Shown here: in pieces, positions 45,117 to 57,100 of the stretch
Numbering within the stretch: the stretch's first letter is position 1
Layout: each line of letters opens with the position of its first letter
DNA from: Caulochytrium protostelioides
Lineage: Eukaryota; Chytridiomycota; Caulochytriomycetes; Caulochytriales; Caulochytriaceae
Direction: 5' to 3'
Assembly (NCBI GenBank): GCA_003615045.1
Contig: ML014117.1
Coordinates: forward strand, 62,001-126,000
Length of the DNA stretch: 64,000 nucleotides
Translations under genes and position numbers: made by a program
Notes under the pieces: generated by a model
Told to the model about the DNA's origin: nothing
The model's database searches: none
Seen by the model: only the letters and a program-made list of their open reading frames with translations

Positions 45117-46474
45117 GGCGAACTCCGGCGTCGGAGTTATGGACAAGGGCAGCTCAGACCACGTCTGCGTGGATCGAGTGAGGAAAGTCAAGCGATGAAC
45201 GTGGAGCTGGACGTCAGAGTCACTCGGGACAAAGAATCGGCTTCTGACGATGCGATGCGATGCGATGCGATGCGATGGCCGGCCGGTGTGCTGGCTGCAT
45301 CGAACGCCGCTGCATGCGCCGCCACCGGCGGGACGTCCGTCCATGCGACGTGGCGTCGCGGCTGCCGATGAGGCCCGTGATGCCGGCCGCCGCTTGGCCG
45401 CGATGCGGAAGATACTGACCGCATCCTGATGTGGCGCACAGGCGGCCTTGCGGCGATACGTATGCGCAGAGCCGGCGCGGGTGCGGGCGTGCGCGACGGG
45501 AGACCGGCAGACGGGGTGACCAGTGTCCGGGGCCACGCGCGGGCCCTTGGACCGGCCGCCAGGCCGACGGAACGACGAGACGGGCCGCTTCGCCGTCGAG
45601 CTCGGTGTGGCGGAGCCCCGCCGTGGCGTCGCCAAGCATGGCGTCGGACTCTCGGGCCATGGCGGCCGCCGCCGGCTCCCAGCGCGGGGCCGATGTGGAT
45701 GGTCTCGTGCGTACCAGGCCCATCGAGGCCTGGTACGCACGAGACCATCCGCTGCCGATCGCTGCCGGATGCCGGATGCCGGATGCGATGGAGGGTCGCG
45801 AAGCTGGAGCTCAGCCAACAGGGTGGCCGATGGTTCTGTCTTTCATTTCAACCTTTCCCACGAGACGAACCTGAAACATCGATGGGCGTGGTGGCGGCAT
45901 AAGGGTCAGACCCTCGATGACCCGGGAAGCCTTCCGCTGGCAGCCGCTGTGACGACGACGACGGCGGCGGCGGCGGCGGCGGCTCAAAACAAGGGAACAC
46001 GCAAAAGGGCGGTCACAACAAACATCCGCACGAGACCGATCCTTCAGCGCATGCGATGCGAGAGCGTCCATCCACGACGGCGACGCTGCCTCCGCTCGTA
46101 CATGCCGCGACCCACGATTGCCGTGCCGGCGGCTCACGTCCACAAAACGGAAGGCCCTCGCCGATGCGTAAGAGGGGATCACCCGCGTCGAATGAACCCG
46201 CGGGGGCGTCGCGTCGATCTCTATCACCCTCTTACCAGGAGACCGCGGCTGCATCGAAGCCGACGAAGCGGAGGATCATACCGCCGCCACCTGCACCTCA
46301 TTACCGTAGACGTTGACGCACCCGCTCGCCCATCCTTGGCGCACTGGCCGTCTCTTCCCTGCGACGCCACGCAGCATCGTGTTGCGCCATCCCGTGTCCC
46401 GGCGCCCCTCCGCCCCCGCGGCCGCGGCTGATTTCTGAGATCTCGCTCCGGACGCGGCTGCTGCGACCGCGCCG
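45117..46474. other. Divergent promoter region with a perfect hairpin
   Basis: Between the EF-P-like gene (minus) and the ABC ATPase gene (plus). No supported gene. Holds a GATGC pentamer run (45249-45277), a perfect 24-bp inverted repeat (45697-45750), and GGC-type runs near 45955-45985. Confidence 0.5.
45697..45750. repeat. Perfect 24-bp inverted repeat (hairpin)
   Basis: Left arm 45697-45720 and right arm 45727-45750 are exact reverse complements; the loop 45721-45726 is CATCGA. Flanking bases do not extend the palindrome. A CCGGATG-type short repeat follows immediately (45772-45787). Confidence 0.97.
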
Positions 46475-47643
46475 ATGGCAGGCCACGAAGGCATCGTCAA
46501 GCCGCTTGGCGAGCCGGTGATTCAGATCCGGCACTTGGGCAAATGTAACGACCTCGCGGCTTCCGCCATCCACGCGGATCAGCGCTATGCTTTCGCTGAT
46601 CTGCGCGACGGATTCCTGATACGAACGGAACGTTGGAAACGCTTCCAGGACGACGTGCACGCCACTCACGGCTCTGCTTGCCTTGTATGTTTCTGCGAAC
46701 CTGCTATACGCTTACTGTGGCGATACGGGCCATGAACTAGCCTATGTGATTCCCGGGTCCAATGAGCGGATCACCGCGTTGAAGGATATCCATCTGGCCT
46801 CGGATTCCGAGTTTCTGCCGATCCGCAAAGGCGAGTTCGTCATTCTGCGCGGCCCGTCGGGCGGCGGCAAGACCTCGCTGCTCAACATCCTCGGCACCAT
46901 TGACACCTGCAGCGAGGGCCACATCGAGATCCTGGACGAGGTCATCAAGCACAATGCCAATGATGTCTTTCTGTCGGACCTCCGACTGCGCCGCATCGGC
47001 TTCGTCTTCCAAACCTTCAACTTGCTGGCGACCATGTCGGCGTTTGAGAACGTCGAGCTGCCGATGGCGATCGCCGGCAAGCTGAGTGTCGGCGAGCGCC
47101 GCGAGCGCGCGATGCAGTTGCTCGAGACCGTCGGTCTTGCCGACCGATTGACCCATCTGCCCTCCGAGCTGTCGGGTGGCGAGCAGCAGCGCGCTACCAT
47201 CGCGCGCGCGCTGGCCAACAACCCCGATATCTTGCTGCTCGACGAGCCGACCGGCGACCTGGACACCGTCAACACGATCGACATTATGAATCTGCTGCTC
47301 AAGATCAACCAGGAGAACCAGACCACGTGCGTGATGGTGACCCACAACCCGGATGTCGAGTGCTATGCCGACCGTCTGCTCTACCTGCAGGACGGCCGCT
47401 TCGTGCGCCAGGTCTTTAACCGCATCCAGACGCCGCTCTTCCTCGAGGACTATCAAGGTAACGCGCTGCGATGTCCACCCAAGCGACGGCGCCGTGCGCA
47501 GCAGAAAAAACAGCAACAGACAGATGAAAACTCACCCTTGGTTATGGCTGGTTGCATCGGAGTTGATACCCTTGGCTGTACCTCTCCTGCCCTCTTCTGC
47601 AGAGTACCTCAAGAAACGCGATGCCGAAAAGCTGGTCTCATAA
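46475..47643 (+). CDS. ABC-type ATPase, LolD/MacB-like, no membrane domain
   Basis: Exons 46475-46544, 46741-47457 and 47603-47643, giving 275 residues. The first join gives IRHLGKSYVIPGSNERITAL; the second joins FLEDYQ to EYLKKRDAEKLVS. Donors are GTAACG twice, acceptors CTAG and GCAG; frame is kept. ABC motifs are complete: Walker A GPSGGGKTS (residues 61-69), Q-loop FVFQTFN, signature LSGGEQQR (~166-173), Walker B ILLLDEPTGDLD and H-loop MVTHNP. The signature and DEPTGDLD are those of bacterial LolD/MacB/FtsE-type ATPases. No transmembrane segment is present, so it would need a separate partner or act as a soluble ATPase. Homologues in some protists and fungi are known. An older horizontal origin is possible but not shown. 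Confidence 0.9.
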
Positions 47644-47907
47644 GCATGATCGCCGTGTCGGCGGAGCCCCATCGGACACGCGGCCTTCGACCCGTCGCGG
47701 TCCGACGATGGCCCTGCCCCCGGAAGCCCTCCTTGTACAGAGTCAATGCCCGCCCCTCGCCCCTGCACGCTTCCCGCATCGTCCCCTTGAGAGATTGGTC
47801 CGCACTCCCTACTCGTGCGAGTCCTCCCTGCGCCACTGAGAAGGGTCAACGACGCGGATGTGGCGCAGACGCGAGTGCGGCTCGCTTGACGCCATTCCTT
47901 TTTAATA

Positions 47908-49617
47908 TCAATAGATCCTCGCCGTCTCTGCTTGACCACGAGTGCCGCCGCTCGATGACGGCGCGGTGGGCCCGACGGGACCGGCGACCGGTGGCGGTCG
48001 CGGGGCCATGACGGCCACCGGCGCCGCAGGCAGACCCGGCGGTATGGCTGGCGCATGCGCCAACGGTCCCGGTGGGACGGGCATCGTCGTCGCGGCTGCT
48101 GGCGCCGCAATCGCTGCCGTGTCCACAGCCATCGGTGTCGTCGCCGCTATCGCCCTGTGGGTGGCCGCCGCATGCGCCACCGCACCGTCGTCCGCGGCAT
48201 CGCACATGGCGAGCACGTGGTCGAGGAAGCGGACCCCCATGGGCGGCCCGGCCGCCGGCGTGGACGTGGCCGTGGGGACCATGCGAGCCTCGAAGGCGCG
48301 GAACATGGCGGCGGCGCCGGTCTGCATTTCAGCGAGGCTCAGCGCGCGGCGGGGCGCCGTCGGCACGGCCGAGGCGAGCGCCGCCGACGGCGCGGCCGAC
48401 GGCGCGGCCGACGCCACGTCGCGGGGTGGTGGGTCGGCGGCCGGCTCGGCCGACGGCGCGGCGGGCGCGACGGGCCAGGGCGACGGCGACGGCAGGACCG
48501 ACGCCTGCAGCTCGGCTTCGCTGAGGGGCTGGCGCGCGTAGAGGTGCCAGGCCATGAGCCGCGGCCCGACGTCCGCGGCCGACGCGAAGGGCTGCGCGCG
48601 CTCGCGCTGCAGGACGAGCTGGTCGCTGCGGTGCGCCGCGAGCACCGTGTCCCGGATCCGCAGCGCGTAGAGCTGCCGCGCGTCGGGGCGCGGCGGCGGC
48701 AGCGCGCGTGACGGCGGCGGCTGGCTGTAGACGGGCGGCCGCTTGGCGTGCGAGCGCACGCGTCGCGCGGCGGGCGCTGACGACGGCGGCACCGGCGATG
48801 GGACCCCCGGCAGGGGCGGCCGCGGCGCTTGCGGGTGGCCCGGCGGGAGCCCCGGCGGCGGCATCGTCGGCCCTCGAGCGGCGCCTGGCCCGGGAGCGGG
48901 AGGGGGCGTCGGCATCGCGGCGGGCCGTGGCGGGACGCTGTTGAGCGAAGGTCTTGGCGGGCTCGCGCCCATCCGTGGCGCCGCGGGCGCCGCGGGAGCT
49001 GACGGCGCGGGAGCTGACGGTCTATCGGGCAATGATGATGGCGGCGGCGGCGGCGGCGCGGGCCGCGGTCTGGGCGGCGCGGCCGCCGTCATCGCCACGT
49101 TCGTTACCGCGGCCGACCGAGGAGGGTCATGGCGCAGTGGCACGCGCTGCGGGTCCATGGCGATGCCGAGGGCGGTGGCCGGTGCGGCCACGGCGACATA
49201 CTTGGGCGGCGGGCCAGCGGGCGCGTTGGCGGCCGGCGGGCCCGGGTCGATCCGTTTCGGCGGACCTGCGGTCCGGTCGTGGCCGGGTCTCGACGGCGCC
49301 GAGGGGGGGAGGGTAGCCTGGCTCATGGGCGGCATCGCCATGGCCGTGGCGGCCGTGTGAGCCGGAGCTACTGCGACCTGAGGCATCACCGGAGGCGTCA
49401 CCGGAGCCGTCACCGGAGCCGTCACTGGAGCCGTCCTCGAAGCCGCAGACGGATCTCGAGAGGGAGCCGCCGTCGCCACGGCGGCCGGGATGGTGGGTAC
49501 TGTTGGTATCAATGCGGGCGCTGGAGTTGCCGCGGCGGATGGTGGCGGCGGTGGTGGTGGTGGTGCCGCAGCTGCTGCGGGCGGCGGCGGCGGCGGCGGC
49601 GGCGGCGTGTCGGCCAT
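47908..49617 (-). CDS. Proline/alanine-rich protein with GLTSCR1-like domain
   Basis: 569 residues from ATG 49617 (MADTPPPP then long Pro and Ala runs). Residues ~1-300 are low-complexity Pro/Ala/Ser/Arg with Val/Thr-Ala-Pro repeats (TAPVTAPVTAPVTPPV). Around residues 307-365 the order is DARQLYALRIRDTVLAAHRS then LQRERAQPFASAADVGPRLM and AWHLYARQPLSEAEL: basic helix, then PF.s..D...RL....Y as in the GLTSCR1/BICRA domain found in SWI/SNF (GBAF) subunits. The remainder is again Ala/Pro rich with an embedded helix around FRAFEARMVPTATS. Identification of the domain is moderate. Nuclear chromatin function would be inferred from it, not shown. It is tail-to-tail with the ABC ATPase gene and head-to-head with the BEACH gene. 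Confidence 0.65.
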   Translation of the reverse strand: MADTPPPPPPPPPAAAAAPPPPPPPPSAAATPAPALIPTVPTIPAAVATAAPSRDPSAASRTAPVTAPVTAPVTPPVMPQVAVAPAHTAATAMAMPPMSQATLPPSAPSRPGHDRTAGPPKRIDPGPPAANAPAGPPPKYVAVAAPATALGIAMDPQRVPLRHDPPRSAAVTNVAMTAAAPPRPRPAPPPPPPSSLPDRPSAPAPSAPAAPAAPRMGASPPRPSLNSVPPRPAAMPTPPPAPGPGAARGPTMPPPGLPPGHPQAPRPPLPGVPSPVPPSSAPAARRVRSHAKRPPVYSQPPPSRALPPPRPDARQLYALRIRDTVLAAHRSDQLVLQRERAQPFASAADVGPRLMAWHLYARQPLSEAELQASVLPSPSPWPVAPAAPSAEPAADPPPRDVASAAPSAAPSAALASAVPTAPRRALSLAEMQTGAAAMFRAFEARMVPTATSTPAAGPPMGVRFLDHVLAMCDAADDGAVAHAAATHRAIAATTPMAVDTAAIAAPAAATTMPVPPGPLAHAPAIPPGLPAAPVAVMAPRPPPVAGPVGPTAPSSSGGTRGQAETARIY

Positions 49618-50647
49618 GGCGCGATCTCCGACGCCCGTGGAGTCGGTCGGACGAGCACGGCGCCACTCGCTGACACGCGTGGCGGAACGCCAGTGACGGT
49701 GCGGGACTGGGGACGGGATGCGGTCGCTGCGGGAGATATCGCGGACCGAGGCCGGTCTGGGGTGGCCGAGGCAGACCGGCGCGTCCCCTCGATCACGATG
49801 CCGCGGCGTGGGCGACCTCCGGCGGCCGCGCGCCACAGCGGAGTCTGTAGGACGACGACCACGTGGCTTTCATGCTCCACCGCAGGTGCGCGTCGTCGCC
49901 GCCCAGCGAGAGCGACGCCCCAGCGAGAGCGACGCCCAAGCAAGAGCGACGCCCAAGCGAGAGCGACGCCGCACCCGCATCAGGGCACCGCCAGGGCCCG
50001 GCGGCGGCGGCGGCGGCACCAGCGACCGACTGCGCCACCTTCCCGAGCCGCGCGGGCGCCGGTCCGGCCGCGGCGGCGATGGCCGAGGCATCGGCGTCCA
50101 GCCGTCGTTTCCGGCGACCGACCGACCGAGCGATCGGCGGCGGCGCCACCGCCGTGTGCTGATGCCCGACGGGAGCCGTCGTGGCCGCGTACGGCCCGTC
50201 GAGACGAGCCGAAGACGGGCGCCGCCGCCGTCGCCGCCGCCGTCCACGCCGCCGTCCACGCCGCCGTCCACGCCGCCGTCCACGCCGCCGTCCACGCCGC
50301 CGGCCGCCGCCGCCGACCTCGCCGCCGCGCCGTCGGCGACCGGGAAAAGAGAAAGAAGCTCTCGGCGGCAGAGACCGCCGCAGCCCCCCGAAGTCGCTTC
50401 GCCGCGGCGATGGCACTCGACCGCCGCACCAAGCCGATCTCACTCGTTGCGCTGTGGTCCCCGTCGATGCCGCCGGGAGCGCCGCCGCCGGTACCGCGGG
50501 CATGGCCGGGGAAAGCCTCTCCCAAGGCCCCCCACCACCACTATCACCCCCGCCGGCGGTTTCCCCGGCCGGCGGCTGGGCATCGCACCGGTCGCCCGTG
50601 TCACCGGGTATGGCGCACGTGAGGCAAGCGTCCGATCGCTTTGACGC

Positions 50648-50688
<41 letters not shown>

Positions 50689-51180
50689 CCATCGCCATCG
50701 CCATCGGAGGGAGTGTTCTGGACATCACGACGTACGCGGCGATCGGATCTGCATCAGGAGGGACGCATCAGGCGGGGCAGGCCGATCATCCCCCAGCGCC
50801 TCGTCCTCGCCACCGTCGTCGATGATCGGACGGCCGAACTCGTCTACTGACGGCGACGCGACGGAGCGCCCTTCCTGCGGCCAGACCATCCCTGTTGTCT
50901 GCTCCGCAGCGTCCCGATTCAACCAGCTCGCCACGCCCGCGCGCTTTTTTTTGCCCACGTGCTGGCCCCCGTGCTGGCCCACGTGCGCACCCCACGTGGC
51001 TGATCGCCCCACACCAAGCGCACACCGACCGGCTGCGTCATGGTCGCCGTCTGCTGAATCCGTCTTGCATCCATTCGTCGTGCCCTCGTTGGTTAGCCGC
51101 ATCGGATCTCGCCCCGATCTCTGCACCATCCCCCGCGACGTTGCTCCCCGCGTCGTCGGCGCAGCGAAGCGTCTGCCGGG
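49618..51180. other. Divergent promoter region with minisatellite
   Basis: Separates the head-to-head GLTSCR1-like and BEACH genes. Open frames in several directions give Arg/Pro shadows. It contains a 12-base CCGCCGTCCACG tandem (about five copies, 50238-50300), a shorter run of GAGAGCGACGCC units near 49906-49968, and a GTGGTC run near 50651-50692. No gene supported. Confidence 0.5.
50238..50300. repeat. 12-base tandem repeat CCGCCGTCCACG
   Basis: About five head-to-tail copies, very GC-rich, in the intergenic region before the BEACH gene. Confidence 0.85.
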
Positions 51181-54100
51181 ATGGATTGGCTCGGGCGCCG
51201 CCTGGGCATCCCCTACCAGGGCGGCAAGCCGCCCGGTGGCCGCGAGGGCGAGGCAGCCTCCGCCGTCGTGAGCGCCGTCGCCAGCCCCGCCACCGTCCGG
51301 GGCCCCATGGGCGGCGGCCAGGCCATTCCGTATCCGGAGGGCGCGGCGCCCGAGACGCCGCTCGAGGCGCGCCGCGCGCCGCCGCCAGCCGTGATCGAGT
51401 TCGTGCTGCCCTCGCGGATGGGCAAGCCGGCGGCGGCGGTGACGGCGACGGCGTCGGCGGCGTCGGCCGCGGCCGCGAACCCCCGTGGCGGGTCACCGCT
51501 CGCGCCGGCCCTCGCGCCGAATACGGGCGCTGGCCGCGCGGTCGGGGAGACGACGGCGGCGCCAGACGCCGCCCGGGCCCGTCTCGCCTCGCCGCAGCCC
51601 GGAACGATGTCGACGCCCGCACCCACGCCGGCGCCGGCCGCGCCGGTCAAGCAGGAGCCGCCGCGGACGGTCGTGAAGCAGCTCGTGGCGCGCCTCAGCC
51701 TGGAGGACGCCTCGCACGGCCGGCACGCCGCCCAGGTCTTGCTGATGACTGAGTGGGCCAAGGTTGCTTGGGCGTTCACGCCCGATGTGTTTGCCGAGTA
51801 TGCGCAGTCGGACCGCTCGGGTGTGCTCATCTTCACGCGCGTCGTCGTGTCCGTGTTCGAGGACTCGAGCCACGTGGCCGCCGCGGCGACGCTCTCGGCC
51901 CTCGTGGGCCTCGTGGCGCACTGCGGGTCCACGGACAGCATGGCGGTCGGCAAGACGCTCGTGCAGCACGATTTTGTGGCAGCGTACCTCGTGAAGCTCG
52001 CCGGATGCACGGACGCGGCGCTCGTCGGCGCGACGGTGACGAGCCTCACGCCGTGGTTCAAGGTCATCGAGGGCCGCCTGCGTCGCCACAGCGAGATCAA
52101 CAACGCCGAGGCGTGGCGCCGCGTCATGCCGGCTCTCGTCGTGATGCACTGCGAGTGGCTGACGCCGGTCTTCGGCGTGCTGCGCACCATCTGCCAGACG
52201 CAGTCGCAGCCGTTCGGCGCCGGCGAGTCGGTCAACACCTATATCGCCGACCTCACCGGCATCTGGGACGCCATCCTGGCGCAGGGCGCCGGCACGACGG
52301 GCATCCTGCTGTTTTCCCTGATCCTCGAAGCGATACAGCGCAGCGGCGCGTTGAAAGCGGAGTTTCTGCGGCAGTTCCATGCGGTCGGCGGGTCCGAGAA
52401 AGTCTGCGACCTGGCGGTCGTCGTGACGCACCACGTCGTGCGTACGCGGCTGCGCGCGGACGAGACTGATCCGCTGTTTGCGCCCGACAGCACGGCATGG
52501 TCGTGCCCCGAGCCGCTGGCGGCTTCGCGCTCCGGCTCGCACCGCCGCTCCCCGTCCTCCGGCTCGGCCATCGTGCGCCCGGCCCCGCCAAGCTCCGCCC
52601 GCGTTCAGGCCATCCAGACGCTGCTCCGGACCGAAGAGTCGCTGATGCTCTTCTGGACGTTCGTCGAGGAGTTCCTCTACTTGGGCGACGCCGCCGCGCT
52701 GCCGGAGGGCCCGGCGCAGGTCTCGCCGTACCAGTTTCCCGAGTTTCGGATGCCGGTGCCGACGGCGAACCCGCTCGCGGCGAACGACCGGCTGCTGAAG
52801 GCGATGCTCCATGGCTATGAGGCGCGGCAGCGCCATCTCGCGTGCGGCGCGCTTGCCGCGCGGGAGGCGTCCGAGGGCTCCGATCCGGCCCCCGCGCCGG
52901 AGAAGCGCGTCGTCGTGGACGAGTCGCTGCTGCCGCCCGTCGTATCCGAGCTCGTGAGCGTCGGCATCACCCAGACGCTGTTCCGCGTGATTCAGAGCAA
53001 CCCGATCAACTTCTTCTTGGGCGAGGCACACCGCTTGCTGCTGACGCTCGTGCAGCATATGGAGTTCCAGGGCGGCGCCGTGCAGGGCGTCGTCATGGAG
53101 ATGGTCACGTACGCGCTCACGACCCTCAAGTACTTTCCGTTCCGAGAGATTGCGTCGGCGTGTTCGTTGTTCGAAGGCAAGTCCGACAAACAGTCGCTCA
53201 GCATCGTCTGCGCCACGTTCCTCGATTTTCTCGAATCCATTCCGCACATGCATACCGCGATGCGCGAGGTGGGCCTGCTCGATATCCTGGGCCGCGATCT
53301 GATCATGATCCAGACCGACGGCGTCCACCAGTTCCCGGCTCTGCTTGCCTCGTTCGACGACGTGATGCATCTCGTGAGCGTGCTCGTCGAAGACCCCGAA
53401 AACGCCGCCGTCTTCCGGCTCGTCAGTAAGGACGCCATGTTCGCGCTGTTGCACCAATCGAAGCTGCGGCCCGGGCTGATGCGCGTCATCCACAAACTCG
53501 CCTCGGACCACCTCGAGAACCTGTCGAAGGCGCTGCAGCACCAGTCCCTCGCGGTCGCTGAAGATGGCAGCGCGCCCTACTATGCCGAGATTCAGTCTCT
53601 CATTGTGGCGCTGCAGCGCTCCGAGAAGCACGATCTGGGTCTGAAGCTCGACATCCATATGCTGCTGATGCAGCTCCTGCCCACGTCGGTCCAGGCGCAG
53701 GCCTACTTCTTGCAGTGCCACGGCATCGACGCTCTCCTGGACGGCCTCCAGGCGCTCGATGCGGCCTTCGTGCCGGGCATGTCCGACGGCGACCGCTCCG
53801 CCCTCGAGGCCCTGCTCAAGTCGACGTTCAAGCTGATGCTCGCCGCCATCGAGAGCCCCGAAAAGGCGCGCTTTGTCGCGAGCCTGGAGATCCCGCGCGT
53901 CCAAGCGCTGTTCAAGACGTCCGGTATCATGGAGAGCAGCTCGGCAAGCGTCGCGTTCGCATGCCTGCTGGGCTGCGCTATCGGCAAGCCCCAAGTCATC
54001 GACACGTTCACAGGGCCCTCGGACGCGTCGCCGACGGCGTCCGTGGAGCAGCTGGCCGCCACGCCGTCGCTCGAGGCCACGCTCCATCTCGGCGCGGGGC

Positions 54101-57100
54101 CCAGCGCCGGCACCGGCGGCGGGTCGAGCCCGACAACGGTTGAAGCCGTCCGCTCGCAGGCGCGACGCAATGCGCGACGCGCCGCGCAGCACTTCGCCGG
54201 CAAGAAAGTGCACCACCCGATCATGATCGCCGCGATCCTCGACGTGCTGCCCGCGGCGCGCGAGCAGCTTGTGCTCGTGCATTCCATCCTCGCGGTCCTC
54301 AACGCGCTCATCTCGCCGTACCACAAATTCAATATCGTGCGCGCCAACCAGTTCGACGTGCAGAACGCGCTGCTTTCGTGGATGCTGACGCCCACGCGCT
54401 GGTGGACCCCCGACGCCATCGTCGCCGGCGTGCCCAGCTGGGCCCCCTTTGTCGAGTATCAGGCGCAGCACCTCCTCGCCTCGCTGCTCGAAGTCGGGCT
54501 CTCGGACAAGAATTTGCACCACATCATGGCCCAGGCCTGTCTGGAGATTCCCGAGTCCGAGGCGCAGCAGCTCGCAGCGTACGATCTGATCCTCGAGGGC
54601 GTGGAGCGCGGCAACTCGCCTAACTACCTGCACTTCGACCACGCCATCACGACGCGCGCGGCCATCGTTTTGGGCGACTACGGAAGGCCTTTCCCGCCCA
54701 TGAACGGCTACACGCTGACCACGTGGATCCGCGTCGACCGCTTCGCCGACGACTTTGCAATCCCGATCATGACCGTGCTCGACGACGAAAACGCCGTCCG
54801 CCTCGCTGTCACGCTGACCCCGACGCAGATCAAGCTCCATACGTACAAGCAGTCGGTCGCGTTCACGGTCGATTTCGCCACCCAGGCCTGGCACCACATC
54901 GTCATCACCCACCAAAAACCGCGCCTCACGAACAGCACGGCCAATCTCTACCTCGATGGACAGCTCGTGCACCATGTGAAGTGCGGCTACCTGGGCCACC
55001 CGGGCAGCGCCACGCGCACGCGCACCGTGCTCGGCCACTTGCCCTCCAGCTCTGAATTTTTGCATCTGTGTGCATGGAACCTGGGGCCGACCCACTTCGT
55101 CGAGGAAGTCGTGCTGGATGCTGGCGAAGTGAGCGCCATCCACAGTGTCGGACCGCAGTACAAAGGACTGTTCCAGGGCGACCTGGCCAAGCTGCAGAAC
55201 CAGCATCTGATGGACGTGCTCAGCCAGCTGACGGCCATCAAGGCCAAGCCGAGCAATTTGCCGACGATCGGCGAGATGCTGGCGCGAAGCAACACGCTGA
55301 CCCAGCGCGCGGCTGATAAGAGTGTGTCGCTGGTGGCGATTCCCGAAGACAAGATTCTGTTCTCGATGATCCCGGACCTGGAGCTCGGCAACCTGCGGCT
55401 GAAGCACCGCAACGAGGCGGGTAACTCGGTCGCGGCATGGACAGCGGGGATTGGCGTCACGGGACACATGTTGCTCAATGGCGCGCCTGCCAAACTCCGA
55501 CCCGAGGCGGGGTCGCGGCTCAACCTGCTCCAGATCCGCGGCGATGTGACGACCATGATTACGTCTCATACCGCCGAGGGCATCCACAAGATCGGCGGGT
55601 CCGCGGTGCTCATTGGCCTCGTGAGCAACGCCAACACGTCGCATTCGCTGTTCAAGGCGGTGTCGATTCTCGCCACATGCGTCAACAACGACTGGCGGTT
55701 GCGCGAGGAGATGGAGCGTGAGCACTTCTATGAAATTTTGGCCCAGATTCTTAAGTCGCGCAAGCACCTGATGACGGTCGCGATCGTGGATGTGCTGATG
55801 ACCATGATCGGGCGGTCGGTCGACAACATCCCGCATGCGCTGATCACCAACTCGGCCGCGTTTATCCAGATCTTTTTGGACTTCGATCTGTGGCAGGCCC
55901 GGCAGGAGATCCAGCAGTGCTGGTTCGCGGTCATGTATGATCTGGTGAGCCACAGCAAGTTCGCCGACGAGAACCTCTCACGGCTCTTCCAGATCTCCAT
56001 CATCAAGCGCCTCATCACTTTCATCAAGCTCCAGGTCTTCCACAAAGCCCTGATCCCTGAGTTTATCAATTTGCTCAAGATTTGCTGCAAATTCCAGTTC
56101 AATCTAGAAACCATCCGGACCCTCTGCACCTTCCTCGTGTCGACCTTGCCGACCTCGCCGCGTGCCGGCGACAAATCTCAGCGCTCTCGGGTGCTCCCGC
56201 CCAGCACCCCCGCGGCCACGACGACAGCGACGACTGCGACAACGACCGCGGCCGACCCGGCAGCCGCGCTCTCGCCGCAGCAGAGCAGCTCGCCCACCGT
56301 GAGCGCTGTCGGCAATCCTCACGGGTCTGCGGCCCGCAGCTCCATGTCGCTGAGCGCCCGCGCGGTATGGATGACCCAGATGCGGATCTATATCTTGGCG
56401 ATGCTTCACGACATCCTGCAGGAGCCGAACTCCAAGTACGTGTCCATCTTTGCGCAGACCGTGTCGCCGCGCTGGATTCTGCTGTTCTGCAACTCGGCTC
56501 TGGACGAGGTCACGACGACGCTGGCGGTCCGCATGTTCGCCCGGCTCTGGGTCGAGACCGAGGCGTCCATCACTGGCTCCTTCAATGACGGCTACACAAT
56601 CCTGGTGAGCAACATTCGGACGCATTTCGACCTGCCTGCGATCTACAAGTCACTCATGAGTCTGGCCTTCGGCACAGACCCCGTGGGTATCCCTTTCGAC
56701 GGCCCGATCTCGGTGTCCGGGCTGCTGGCCATGTTCCGACCGGATCTGACGCCGGGCCGCCGGCGCCGCGCCAAGTTTCCAGATGCCACCCGCGCGCTGC
56801 TCAGTCTCGCGAAGACGGGCATCGAGTTCCTGTCCCGCGACCGCACGCTGCCTTCGCCGCCCGCCTCTGACATTATGGACCTGACGATCCCCTCGAAGTC
56901 CAACTCAAACTCCGAGAGTATTCTCGCCGGATGGGATCCCCGCGCCCAGCCATACTCCCCGATGGAGCTTGCACAATTTTTGGAGATATTCTTCACCTTC
57001 CTCACGGAGGGCTACATCGGGAACGAGGACATGCGTGAGGCGATGCAGAATCCCATGTTTGTGGAGGATCTGATGGAGATCGTGATGCTGGTCATGCTGG

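Noticed and set aside
49718-50728. Frames on both strands over the region before the BEACH gene
   Set aside because: Generated by 12-base and GTGGTC repeats; Arg/Pro or Thr runs only.
51493-55953. 1486-residue minus-strand frame antisense to the BEACH gene
   Set aside because: Arg/His/Leu-rich shadow of a GC-rich coding strand; the sense frame carries domains and the antisense has none.
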